49,099 nucleotides of DNA from Pseudomonadota bacterium (lineage in GTDB: Bacteria; Pseudomonadota; Gammaproteobacteria; Burkholderiales; Chitinibacteraceae). This document shows positions 18,050-25,120 of the stretch, piece by piece. A model generated the notes under the pieces. The model saw nothing but the letters and a program-made list of their open reading frames with translations, searched no databases and was not told the origin of the DNA. The stretch covers positions 1 to 49,099 of the forward strand of contig JAGTRM010000030.1 in assembly GCA_018261735.1 (NCBI GenBank), written 5' to 3'. Made by a program: the position numbers and the translations under genes. The first letter of the stretch is position 1. Every line of letters starts with the position of its first letter.

Positions 18050-19416
18050 GCAGGGCCCGGATAGAAGTTCATGGGAAATCCGTCTGGGTAAGCCGCTGGT
18101 TTCGGATTTTCCATCACGCACTGGCCGCAGGCGTGATGGCTTCCGCCATGCTCGGGCTGGAACACTTCGGACTGCTGGGCTGGTTGGATGCGGCCATGCT
18201 GCAGATGGTTGCCCCACGCAGCACTGAGACAACTCAGGCGATACCACCGTCAATACCGCAACTATTGTTGATCGACAACGAGGCTTATGCGGAGAACTTC
18301 GGTCTCCGTTCGCCCCTGCAGCGCGATAGTCTGGTTACCCTGCTCAGTGACGCTCTTGCTGCCAAGCCCAAAACGCTGCTAATCGACCTACAACTCGAAC
18401 CGACTCCGGATGAGCCGGACATACGTATGTTGGATCACCTGCTGAGTGAAGCTGCTCACACAGGTACACGGATCATCCTTCCACTACCTATACCGCGCAC
18501 TCCTGCACAGGATCAACGTACGGTAACTTGGATGCGTTCGCTCTGCCAGGCAGGCATACAGTTCGGCTCCGCCAGCCTACGTACGCATCTTGGTACTGTT
18601 GTGCGCTTTGACCTGGATCGCAACAGCATGGCCGTACTTGCAACAGGGGATATGCGTAAGGAATATCCAGCACCAGTTTCAGCATGCCAACTGCTCGAAA
18701 AATTTGACTCGCTTGAATCCTTGCGATTACTTGAAGCACCCGAGCATACATCCTCTGAAAACGCACCACTTAAGCCAAGTGCTATGCGCAGCGTCATTGC
18801 CAAGTCCTTGCCTTGGCGTATTCAGGGCGCCCGGCAGGAACTGCAAACACGCAAGCCGGAGATAATTGTGATCGGCGGGGACTATGACGACCGCGATACC
18901 TTTTTGACTCATGCACAGCACGATCCAGTACCTGGTGCGGCAGTCCATGCCGCCATCATTGCCAGCCAAGGCAAGGTCAACAGCTCACACTTCTTGGGCT
19001 GGATCGCGGACCTTTTTTTCGGATGCGTACTTGGCTTCCTGTTCGAATTCCTGTGGTGCAAGGTTGCGCGTTTGCGCAGTGAAGAAATGCAACTACAAGC
19101 ACCGTATTACCGGATCTTTCTGCGCGAATGGTTGGCACTTCTTGCCGCCAGTGGAATCTGGCTTATCGCTCTGTTGCTAACCCTTTTTGCGATGTGGTGT
19201 TCGGGTGCCATGATTGAAGGCGGCTGGTGGCTTAACCCCGGCCCGATGGTGCTCGGTATGTTCCTGCACGCGTTGCTGCTCAAAGATGCGGGGCACACAA
19301 CTCACCCCCCTAGTGCGTGGAAAGAATTTACCCTGCATTGTCCTTCATGGCCCCTGCAACTACTGGGCAGCATCACTGCCCTCACCTACCTCGTGCTTCA
19401 TGCTTTCCGTCACTGA
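18046..19416 (+). CDS. CHASE2-domain membrane protein lacking an output domain
   Basis: A 456-residue protein translated from an ATG overlapping the caspase stop (ATGA). After a transmembrane helix at about 25-47 comes a CHASE2 extracytoplasmic sensor region (about 50-300), recognisable by QLLLIDNEAYAENFGLRSPLQR and KPKTLLIDLQLEPTPDEPD. The C-terminus has about four hydrophobic helices (near 300-325, 350-378, 385-402 and 430-455). CHASE2 normally feeds a kinase or cyclase. Here no enzymatic output follows, only membrane helices and a cytoplasmic loop. This suggests that the sensor works through its neighbours, possibly the caspase lipoprotein in the same compartment. That link is inferred from operon structure. 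Confidence 0.82.
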   Translation: MSRARIEVHGKSVWVSRWFRIFHHALAAGVMASAMLGLEHFGLLGWLDAAMLQMVAPRSTETTQAIPPSIPQLLLIDNEAYAENFGLRSPLQRDSLVTLLSDALAAKPKTLLIDLQLEPTPDEPDIRMLDHLLSEAAHTGTRIILPLPIPRTPAQDQRTVTWMRSLCQAGIQFGSASLRTHLGTVVRFDLDRNSMAVLATGDMRKEYPAPVSACQLLEKFDSLESLRLLEAPEHTSSENAPLKPSAMRSVIAKSLPWRIQGARQELQTRKPEIIVIGGDYDDRDTFLTHAQHDPVPGAAVHAAIIASQGKVNSSHFLGWIADLFFGCVLGFLFEFLWCKVARLRSEEMQLQAPYYRIFLREWLALLAASGIWLIALLLTLFAMWCSGAMIEGGWWLNPGPMVLGMFLHALLLKDAGHTTHPPSAWKEFTLHCPSWPLQLLGSITALTYLVLHAFRH

Positions 19417-19434
19417 CCGCATCTGGAGAAGTCC

Positions 19435-20232
19435 ATGCATCGTTCCTCAGCATCCATCACCCGAAGACTGCTCGTCTGCTGCACCTTGATCGCGTTGCCA
19501 GCCAGCGCCATGGCAACAGCATGCATGTACCGCGGCAACGATTCATCCGCCCGCGTGATCACACAATCTGGAAACGTTATTACGCCATTTCCTGATGCAA
19601 AGTCCGCGCAGGACTGTCGCCAGTTACGCGTGGCTTCAGGCTCCGTGACAGTCTATGAACTGAGTCAAGATCGTACCAATGTCCACTCTCGCATCATCGA
19701 TAGCGGTCGTCTGGAATCTGACGGCTCCGGCGCAGGAGACTCCAGTTTCTTCCGCCAAATAGCCGTGGTACTGGAAGGCATGCAGCGAGTAAAAACCGGA
19801 TCCTCCCGTGGCGGCGAGGGTGACCTGGTGGTTGCCATGCTCCCGAACGGACGGGTCGCTGAACCCGCCGAAGATCTACGCATCCCGCTAGGTCCAACTG
19901 CGGATCAAAACCTGGCCAGCTTCGAACTCCGCGTGAATGGAAAATCCATATATAGCCAGAAAGGACCCGCTCAAGAACTCAGACTTCCGGCATCTAGACT
20001 CAAACCAGGAACACAGATCACATGGAAACTGAGTTATGGTGGCAAGCCTTATGAAGGAACCTTCACAGTCGAGCCAACTGCAAACCTTGAAAATCTGAAA
20101 CAGCGTCTAGCGCAGGAGTCGGCCAGCAATGCTGATCCTTTGGTATCCCAACTGCAGTTGGCCTCGATATTGTTATTGGAAGGCTACCAATGGGATGCGC
20201 GACAAATCCTCAAAGCAAGCCTGGCGCCGTAA
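19435..20232 (+). CDS. Exported protein of the caspase-CHASE2 operon, unknown family
   Basis: A 265-residue protein with a signal peptide (MHRSSASITRRLLVCC, hydrophobic LIALPASAMA) and a likely cleavage site before TACMYRG. The middle part is beta-rich: residues about 30-75 resemble short repetitive strands, and about 155-215 look like an Ig-like fold (FELRVNGKSIYSQKG ... WKLSYGGKPYEGTFTV). It ends in a helical pair (LVSQLQLASILLLEGYQWDARQIL) reminiscent of a TPR hairpin. I do not recognise the family with certainty. Similar small exported proteins accompany CHASE2 or caspase genes in other bacteria. GGAGAAG precedes the ATG, and the gap to the CHASE2 gene is 18 bases, so it is co-transcribed. 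Confidence 0.75.
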   Translation: MHRSSASITRRLLVCCTLIALPASAMATACMYRGNDSSARVITQSGNVITPFPDAKSAQDCRQLRVASGSVTVYELSQDRTNVHSRIIDSGRLESDGSGAGDSSFFRQIAVVLEGMQRVKTGSSRGGEGDLVVAMLPNGRVAEPAEDLRIPLGPTADQNLASFELRVNGKSIYSQKGPAQELRLPASRLKPGTQITWKLSYGGKPYEGTFTVEPTANLENLKQRLAQESASNADPLVSQLQLASILLLEGYQWDARQILKASLAP

Positions 20233-20391
20233 CGCTTCAAATCAGGCTGTGTAGAGTTTCGTGCTGTTGAATGACAAGGCAGGCAGACAAATGGGAAAAG
20301 GAAGCTGTGACTTCTTGGATACCCTACCCCCTCGCCAGCTTGCTCCTAATCAGCGCCATTGCCTTGCTGATTCATTCATGCTGCACAGCCG

Positions 20392-20802
20392 CTATGCCTC
20401 CAACGGAAAAAACTGCTCGCAGTGCGGCAGGCGGTTGTAGTTGCGCTGAAGCCAGAACCCCTCTCGCCGCCCTTCGATCTGCAACCACCGAATCATCAGG
20501 TCGCGGCGGTTATCGAGTTCTTCAATCGATATCCCTTGGGAGAATTGCAGCGGCACGGCCTGCTCAAGCAGGATTTGCCCGTCGAACACATGGGCGAACA
20601 CAAGATGTTCAGCTTCAACGGCCTGGACAACGAAACAAACCAGCTCTTCCGGATCCAAAATGGCGAGCGTACCCAGCGGATAGTCCTGCAATGCCTCGAT
20701 CATCAGCACGGCGACTGCGTGCATATGGCGCCAGACATTTTCGGTATCTTCATCCTCGCCGTAGCCCGGAATTTCTTGGTTGGCAGGAAAGCGGTATGTC
20801 AT
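20392..20802 (-). CDS. Hypothetical acidic protein
   Basis: A 136-residue acidic protein beginning MTYRFPANQEIPGYGEDEDTENVW. It has protein-like composition and alternating hydrophobic helices and strands (HMHAVAVLMIEALQDYPLGTLAILDPEELVCFVVQAV), but no domain I recognise, no signal peptide and no membrane segment. The ribosome site is weak. Overlapping plus-strand frames read as low-complexity shadows. It is convergent with the caspase operon and sits just outside the inverted-repeat-bounded unit. Confidence 0.55.
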   Translation of the reverse strand: MTYRFPANQEIPGYGEDEDTENVWRHMHAVAVLMIEALQDYPLGTLAILDPEELVCFVVQAVEAEHLVFAHVFDGQILLEQAVPLQFSQGISIEELDNRRDLMIRWLQIEGRREGFWLQRNYNRLPHCEQFFPLEA

Positions 20803-20867
20803 AGCCTGTGTTCTCTTTTAGGGTTCCGTGACACGGAAAAGCAAAAGCCCACTCTTTTGGGTGTGCC

Positions 20868-20992
20868 GTTAAGCATTTGCTGTCCGAAAAATAAAGCATA
20901 ACTTGTCCATCCATGCGCCTTCCAGCCCGGCTTTACCAAAAGCGATAAAGCATAACCTGTCCTAACAGGAAAAAATAAAGCATAAAGTGTCC
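20868..20992 (+). repeat. Left cluster of ATAAAGCATAAnnTGTCC repeats
   Basis: Three good copies (20891-20908, 20945-20962, 20975-20992) and one degenerate copy (20868-20885) lie in the same orientation with start-to-start spacings of 23, 54 and 30. Irregular spacing and lack of spacers of fixed length rule out a CRISPR array. Confidence 0.8.
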
Positions 20993-21121
20993 AAAAAATA
21001 TTCCCAGTCTTTACAGGGGATATTTGCCGAATATCTCTCTTCTACGGAAGCGGGGATGGAGTGTGAAAAATTTCAGTTTCAAAGTCAAAATTCAAGGCGC
21101 CTTGGAAAATGAGACAATCGC

Positions 21122-21137
21122 GCACAATGAATTGTGC
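21122..21137. promoter_or_regulatory. Perfect 16-bp palindrome upstream of the exonuclease gene
   Basis: GCACAAT-GA-ATTGTGC is a perfect inverted repeat 26 bases before the TTG start. Its position suits an operator for a dimeric repressor. No regulator gene is adjacent. Confidence 0.5.
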
Positions 21138-21163
21138 ATTGAACCGCCGCTAGGGGAATAACT

Positions 21164-21778
21164 TTGGAAGTTGTCGCAGTAATCGACTTTGAAACAACGG
21201 GTTTGTCCCCTGCCCAAGGTGACCGTGCCACCGAAATAGCGGCTGTCCTGCTCGAGAACGGTAAGATTGTCGACCGTTATCAGAGCTTGATGAATGCGGG
21301 TGTGCGCATCCCAAGCTTCATTGAAGGGCTCACTGGAATTTCCAACGCCATGATTCGACAGGCCCCTTCAGCGGCAGACGTCATGCGAGAAGTAACAGAC
21401 TTCGTGGGCGACATTCCCCTTGTGGCACACAACGCTTCATTCGACTGCAAGTTCTGGGACGCCGAGCTTCAACGCATCAACCGTACCAGGCGACAGGAAT
21501 TCGCATGCTCGTTGCTGCTTTCAAGGCGACTCCTTCCTCATGCCCCGAGCCACAAACTCGGTGCCCTCGTTGAATTTGCCAACCTCCCCGTGGCAGGGCG
21601 CGCGCACCGTGCGCTAGCGGATGCCGAGATGGCAGCTAGCCTGTTGTCACACTTGGCTGAGGAGTTGCGACGCAAGTTTGGGATTGGACAGGTGACGCAT
21701 GAATTGCTTCGCAAGATTCAGGGCGTTCCCAAGGCGAAGGTCGAACAGGCACTGGCAAAACATCAACAGTCGCAGTAG
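21164..21778 (+). CDS. DnaQ-like DEDDh 3'-5' exonuclease
   Basis: A 204-residue protein with all five DEDDh residues: Asp8 and Glu10 in VIDFETTGL, Asp94 in AHNASFDCKFW, and His148 and Asp153 in HRALADAEMA. It resembles the DNA polymerase III epsilon/RNase T family, but there is no polymerase-binding or helicase extension. The start is TTG at 21164, supported by AGGGGA seven bases upstream. It is followed after six bases by a GST-like gene. It is likely to trim single-stranded DNA or RNA; its partner or target is unknown. It lies inside the inverted-repeat-bounded unit and is therefore probably acquired. Confidence 0.88.
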   Translation: MEVVAVIDFETTGLSPAQGDRATEIAAVLLENGKIVDRYQSLMNAGVRIPSFIEGLTGISNAMIRQAPSAADVMREVTDFVGDIPLVAHNASFDCKFWDAELQRINRTRRQEFACSLLLSRRLLPHAPSHKLGALVEFANLPVAGRAHRALADAEMAASLLSHLAEELRRKFGIGQVTHELLRKIQGVPKAKVEQALAKHQQSQ

Positions 21779-21784
21779 CTGAGC

Positions 21785-22456
21785 ATGCGAACGCCCCTGC
21801 TCTACACCTATCGACGCTGCCCCTACGCAATGCGAGCACGAATGGCATTGCTGGTTGCGGGCATTGATTTCGATGCGCACGAAGTCTCGCTTAGAGACAA
21901 ACCTGCCGAGATGTTGGTGCTATCACCCAAGGGCTCTGTTCCCGTTATGCTCCTGCCGGATGGCACCGTATTGGAGCAAAGCTGGGAAATCATGTGCTGG
22001 GCCCTGAATCGGGAGGCTACCAAGAGTTGGTGGGATGCAGGTCAAGCTGCTGATAACTTGGACTGGCTGGCCAGGAACGACGGTGTGTTCAAGCAGCACC
22101 TTGATAGATACAAATACCCTGAGCGTTATGTTGACCCTGACCGCATTGGGCACCGCGAGATAGGTCTTGAAGAGTTCTTGCGCCCCCTTGCCACCCGACT
22201 CGAACAGTCGACATACCTTGGCGGTTCAACGCCCTGTGCAACTGACCTGGCGATATTCCCATTCGTTCGTCAATTTGCTGCGGTAGATCCCGATTGGTTT
22301 GCACAACTGCAGATACCGGCGCTTCAGGCATGGCTATCGAACTGGCTATCAAGTCCATTGTTCCAGCACTGCATGCATAAGCTGCCCAGCCAATCAACGA
22401 TCCGATTTCCATCATTTGGGCGCGGCCTTTCTTCTGTTGGCCGGGAAGCCGGCTGA
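21785..22456 (+). CDS. Glutathione S-transferase-like / glutaredoxin-fold protein
   Basis: A 223-residue protein with an N-terminal thioredoxin-like GST domain: LLYTYRRCPYAMRARMAL with CPYA at the active site, then PKGSVPVMLLPDGTVLEQSWEI, whose cis-proline/ES-type motif binds glutathione in the family. An all-helical C-terminal domain follows, with CATDLAIFPFVRQFA as the conserved N-capping region. It is probably a cytosolic glutathione-dependent thiol transferase or reductase. The substrate is not predictable. It is the second gene of the two-gene cargo and is followed by a terminator. Confidence 0.84.
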   Translation: MRTPLLYTYRRCPYAMRARMALLVAGIDFDAHEVSLRDKPAEMLVLSPKGSVPVMLLPDGTVLEQSWEIMCWALNREATKSWWDAGQAADNLDWLARNDGVFKQHLDRYKYPERYVDPDRIGHREIGLEEFLRPLATRLEQSTYLGGSTPCATDLAIFPFVRQFAAVDPDWFAQLQIPALQAWLSNWLSSPLFQHCMHKLPSQSTIRFPSFGRGLSSVGREAG

Positions 22457-22508
22457 TCCACGAGGCCGAGGATAAGCTGGGTGTGAGTTAATTCCGTCCC
22501 TGAAAGAC

Positions 22509-22537
22509 AAAGCCGACCACGGGGGTCGGCTTTTTTC
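22509..22537 (+). terminator. Rho-independent terminator after the GST-like gene
   Basis: AAGCCGACC (22510-22518) pairs with GGTCGGCTT (22524-22532) around a short loop, followed by a T run to 22536. It ends the exonuclease-GST transcript. Confidence 0.85.
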
Positions 22538-22584
22538 CGTCGTGAAGCAACAAGTCATCATCCTGCGCCTGCCACAGTTTCGCG

Positions 22585-22651
22585 ATAAAGCAAAATGTGT
22601 CCCATCGGGAAATAAAGCATAAAGTCTCCATTCGGACACTTTATGCTTTAC
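22585..22651. repeat. Right cluster of ATAAAGCATAA-type repeats, last pair forming a hairpin
   Basis: Copies at 22585-22602 and 22612-22629 are in the same orientation as the left cluster. A third copy at 22634-22651 is inverted. The last two face each other across four bases, giving a near-perfect cruciform with 18-bp arms. Confidence 0.8.
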
Positions 22652-22688
22652 GGCACACACAACTATCATGCAACTCATTGATTTTATT

Positions 22689-22766
22689 GGTGGGCCCCCC
22701 GAGAGTCGAACTCGGCACCAATGGATTATGAGTCCACTGCTCTAACCAAGCATGAGCTAGAGGCCC
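22689..22766 (-). tRNA. tRNA with anticodon CAT (probably Ile2, lysidine-modified)
   Basis: Complement: GGGCC acceptor pairing with GGCCC, anticodon CAT (complement of 22729-22731) in loop CTCATAA, T-loop GTTCGACTC, and CCA encoded. Total length is 78 bases. The acceptor and anticodon arm (GTGGACTCATAATCCAT) match the tRNA-Ile2 type, not elongator or initiator Met. The D-loop (ATGCTTGGTTA) is about two bases longer than usual. The right end of the inverted-repeat unit is 31 bases from the tRNA 3' end. Confidence 0.88.
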
Positions 22767-22808
22767 GTGAGGGGGCGATTCTACCAAGACAGGCCCCGTT
22801 GCGCCATG

Positions 22809-23000
22809 TCACGTGCGCGGTTTGATCCAGCCTTCCCGTTCCAGCCGCAGCCAAACCACCTCCCGTTCGGCATCGGTCATGGCCACCCAGTTGGCCACCT
22901 CGACAAACGTGCGTCCACAGCCGTGGCAGATTTCGTCGCCCAGCGCGGTGGAGCAGCGGGCAATGCAGGGAGAGTTGGGGCGGGATGCAGCAGGATTCAT
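22809..23000 (-). CDS. DUF1289 small zinc-ribbon-like protein
   Basis: A 63-residue protein with SPCIARCSTALGDEICHGCG. The four cysteines are in the DUF1289 spacing, followed by the family's RTFVEVANWVAMTDAEREVVW segment. Its function is unknown; these proteins are predicted small metal-binding modules often near unrelated genes. The ATG at 23000 gives the usual family length, and an in-frame ATG at 23042 would add 14 residues. It is divergent from the metallophosphoesterase gene. Confidence 0.82.
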   Translation of the reverse strand: MNPAASRPNSPCIARCSTALGDEICHGCGRTFVEVANWVAMTDAEREVVWLRLEREGWIKPRT

Positions 23001-23099
23001 CCCGGCACTGTGCCGGCGCCAAGCCTTCGCGTCAACCGTCATGCAATCGTCATCATTTCTTCCCGAGACTGTCACGTTGCGCACCGATGATAGGTTTCC

Positions 23100-23939
23100 A
23101 TGAAAGACATGGATCACGCCCGCATCCCGGAGATGCGCCTCAAATTCCGCAGCATCTGGATCTCCGATATTCACCTCGGCACTTCCGGCTGCCAGGCCGA
23201 GTATCTGCTGGATTTTCTGAAGCACACAGAATCCGAACATCTCTATCTCGTCGGCGACATCATCGACGGCTGGGCGCTCAAGCGCTCGTGGTACTGGCGT
23301 CAGGCGCACAACGACGTGGTCCAGAAGTTGCTGCGCAAGGCGCGCCACGGCACGAAGATCACCTATATCCCCGGCAACCACGACGAAGGGGCGCGGCAAT
23401 TCCTGGGATTGATGTTCGGCGACATCCGCATCGAGGATGAGCTGATTCACACCACCGCGGACGGGCGCCGTCTGCTGGTATTGCACGGCGACCGCTTCGA
23501 TGGCGTGGTGCAATGCGCCAAGTGGCTAGCCATCGTCGGCGACCGCCTGTACGACTTCACGCTCACGCTCAACCGCATTTTCAACCGCATCCGCAGCCGT
23601 TTTGGCCTGGGTTACTGGTCGCTGTCGCAATTTCTCAAGTACAAGGTCAAGAGCGCGGTGAGCTTTGTTTCCCGCTTCGAGGAAGCGGTGGCCGCCGAAG
23701 CCAAGTCACAAGGGCTCGATGGCGTGATCTGCGGCCATATCCACAAGGCGGAAATGCGCGAGGTCGATGGCGTGCTGTATTGCAACGACGGCGATTGGGT
23801 GGAAAGCCTGACCGCGCTGGTCGAACTGGAAAACGGCGAGCTCAAGATCGTCCACTGGCAAAAACTCTTCAGCGAACAACAAGCCACAGCCGCCAGGCTG
23901 CAGACAAAACCGGTCCTGCCGGAAGGAGCTACCGCATGA
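23100..23939 (+). CDS. LpxH-like metallophosphoesterase (UDP-2,3-diacylglucosamine diphosphatase family)
   Basis: A 279-residue phosphoesterase with the metal-binding motifs ISDIHLG (residues 21-27), GDIIDGW (52-58), GNHDE (92-96) and GHIHKAE (near 217). These place it in the COG2908/LpxH family, which releases lipid X from UDP-diacylglucosamine in lipid A synthesis. It is longer than E. coli LpxH (240) and belongs to the form often paired with a glycosyltransferase. Its stop overlaps the next start by four bases (ATGA), so the two are translationally coupled. Lipid A or another membrane lipid is the likely pathway. Confidence 0.83.
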   Translation: MKDMDHARIPEMRLKFRSIWISDIHLGTSGCQAEYLLDFLKHTESEHLYLVGDIIDGWALKRSWYWRQAHNDVVQKLLRKARHGTKITYIPGNHDEGARQFLGLMFGDIRIEDELIHTTADGRRLLVLHGDRFDGVVQCAKWLAIVGDRLYDFTLTLNRIFNRIRSRFGLGYWSLSQFLKYKVKSAVSFVSRFEEAVAAEAKSQGLDGVICGHIHKAEMREVDGVLYCNDGDWVESLTALVELENGELKIVHWQKLFSEQQATAARLQTKPVLPEGATA

Positions 23940-24994
23940 AAATCATGATCGTCACCGATGCCTGGGAACCCCAAGTCAATGGCGTGGTGCGCACGCTGAC
24001 GCAAACCCGCGCTGAACTGGAAAAAATGGGTCATACAGTCGACCTGCTCACTCCGCTGGAGTTCCGCACCCTGCCCTGCCCTACTTACCCGGAAATCCGC
24101 CTGTCGCTGTTCCCGCACACCAAGGTCAGCCAGCGGCTGAAAGCTTTCCAGCCCGATGCGATCCATATCGCCACCGAAGGCCCGCTGGGCCTTGCTGCGC
24201 GCAAATACTGCAAGCGCCACAAGCTGCCGTTCACCACGGCCTACCATTCGCGCTTTCCGGAATACGTGCAGTTGCGCTTTGGCATTCCGCTCCCAGTCAG
24301 CTACGCCTGGTTCCGCCATTTTCACAACGCCGCGGCCGCCGTCATGGCGCCGACCCGGGTCGTGATCCGCGATCTGGAAGCGCGCGGCATCGCCAACGTG
24401 GCGCTGTGGTCGCGCGGCGTGGATCTGGAAACCTTCAAACCGGGTGAGCGTGACCGCCTGCAAACCCGCAAGCCAATCTTTGTCTATGTGGGCCGCGTTG
24501 CGGTGGAAAAGAATATCGAGGCCTTCCTGGAGCTCGACCTGCCCGGCAGTAAGTGGGTCTGCGGCGACGGCCCGGCTGCGGCCAATCTCAAGGCCAAATA
24601 TCCGGATATCAACTGGCTGGGGGTGCTGAACCAGCAGGAGCTTGCCCGCGTTTACAATGCCGCCGATGTGTTCGTGTTTCCGAGCAAGACCGATACCTTT
24701 GGCCTGGTGCTGCTGGAAGCCATGGCCTGCGGCTGCCCTGTCGCCGCTTACCCGGTCACCGGCCCGATCGACGTGATCGGCACGGATGGCCCCGGCGCAT
24801 TAAAGGACGATCTGCACGAAGCGTGTCTCGCCGCGCTGGAAATCGACCGTGCCGAAGTGCGTCGCTTTGCCGAACGCTACTCTTGGGCCGCCGCCAGCCG
24901 GCAGTTCCTCTCGCACCTGCATCCGTTCACCGAGAATGCCCGGCAGGAACTGGCGCATTTCATGCACCCCGCTTCCGCCCAAAACCAGACCTGA
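23936..24994 (+). CDS. Glycosyltransferase family 4 (MgtA/mannosyltransferase-like)
   Basis: A 352-residue GT-B glycosyltransferase. The N-terminal acceptor domain opens MKIMIVTDAWEPQVNGVVRTL. The C-terminal donor domain has FVYVGRVAVEKNIEAF and the nucleotide-sugar motif DVFVFPSKTDTFGLVLLEAMACG (the E-x7-E pattern). GGAAGGAG lies at ideal spacing before the ATG at 23936, which fixes the start. It resembles GDP-mannose-dependent alpha-mannosyltransferases that glycosylate lipids. The coupling to the LpxH-like gene suggests a glycolipid step; donor and acceptor are inferred. Confidence 0.86.
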   Translation: MKIMIVTDAWEPQVNGVVRTLTQTRAELEKMGHTVDLLTPLEFRTLPCPTYPEIRLSLFPHTKVSQRLKAFQPDAIHIATEGPLGLAARKYCKRHKLPFTTAYHSRFPEYVQLRFGIPLPVSYAWFRHFHNAAAAVMAPTRVVIRDLEARGIANVALWSRGVDLETFKPGERDRLQTRKPIFVYVGRVAVEKNIEAFLELDLPGSKWVCGDGPAAANLKAKYPDINWLGVLNQQELARVYNAADVFVFPSKTDTFGLVLLEAMACGCPVAAYPVTGPIDVIGTDGPGALKDDLHEACLAALEIDRAEVRRFAERYSWAAASRQFLSHLHPFTENARQELAHFMHPASAQNQT

Positions 24995-25120
24995 CCGGCG
25001 CTGATTACTTCTCTGCTCTGTATCGGCAGGCTTGACCCGTAAGCCAATGCCTGCTGATATGGGCCCGTTCCGGCTATACTTACAATGTATGGTTATCGGG
25101 GCAGGCTTGGCGGAGCGTTC

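Larger units (their letters stand above)
20862..22657. mobile_element. Putative cargo element bounded by imperfect terminal inverted repeats
   Basis: The left end at 20862-20885 and the complement of the right end at 22634-22657 share 19 of 24 bases (TGTGCCGT-AAGCAT...TGTCC). Inside both ends the 18-base motif ATAAAGCATAAnnTGTCC recurs: 20891-20908, 20945-20962 and 20975-20992 on the left, 22585-22602 and 22612-22629 on the right. Iterated subterminal repeats are typical of transposase-binding ends, for example in IS21-like elements. The interior carries only an exonuclease and a GST-like gene, so any mobility would need a transposase supplied elsewhere. I do not see clear target-site duplications. 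The family assignment is inferred. Confidence 0.55.

Noticed and set aside
20271..20804. 177-codon plus-strand frame after the caspase operon
   Set aside because: It has a hydrophobic start but degenerates into Arg/Ala/Ser-rich sequence and overlaps the more protein-like minus-strand gene; no ribosome site.
20868..22651. CRISPR array
   Set aside because: Repeats are only 18 bp, irregularly spaced, split into two clusters around protein genes, one is inverted, and no cas genes are present.
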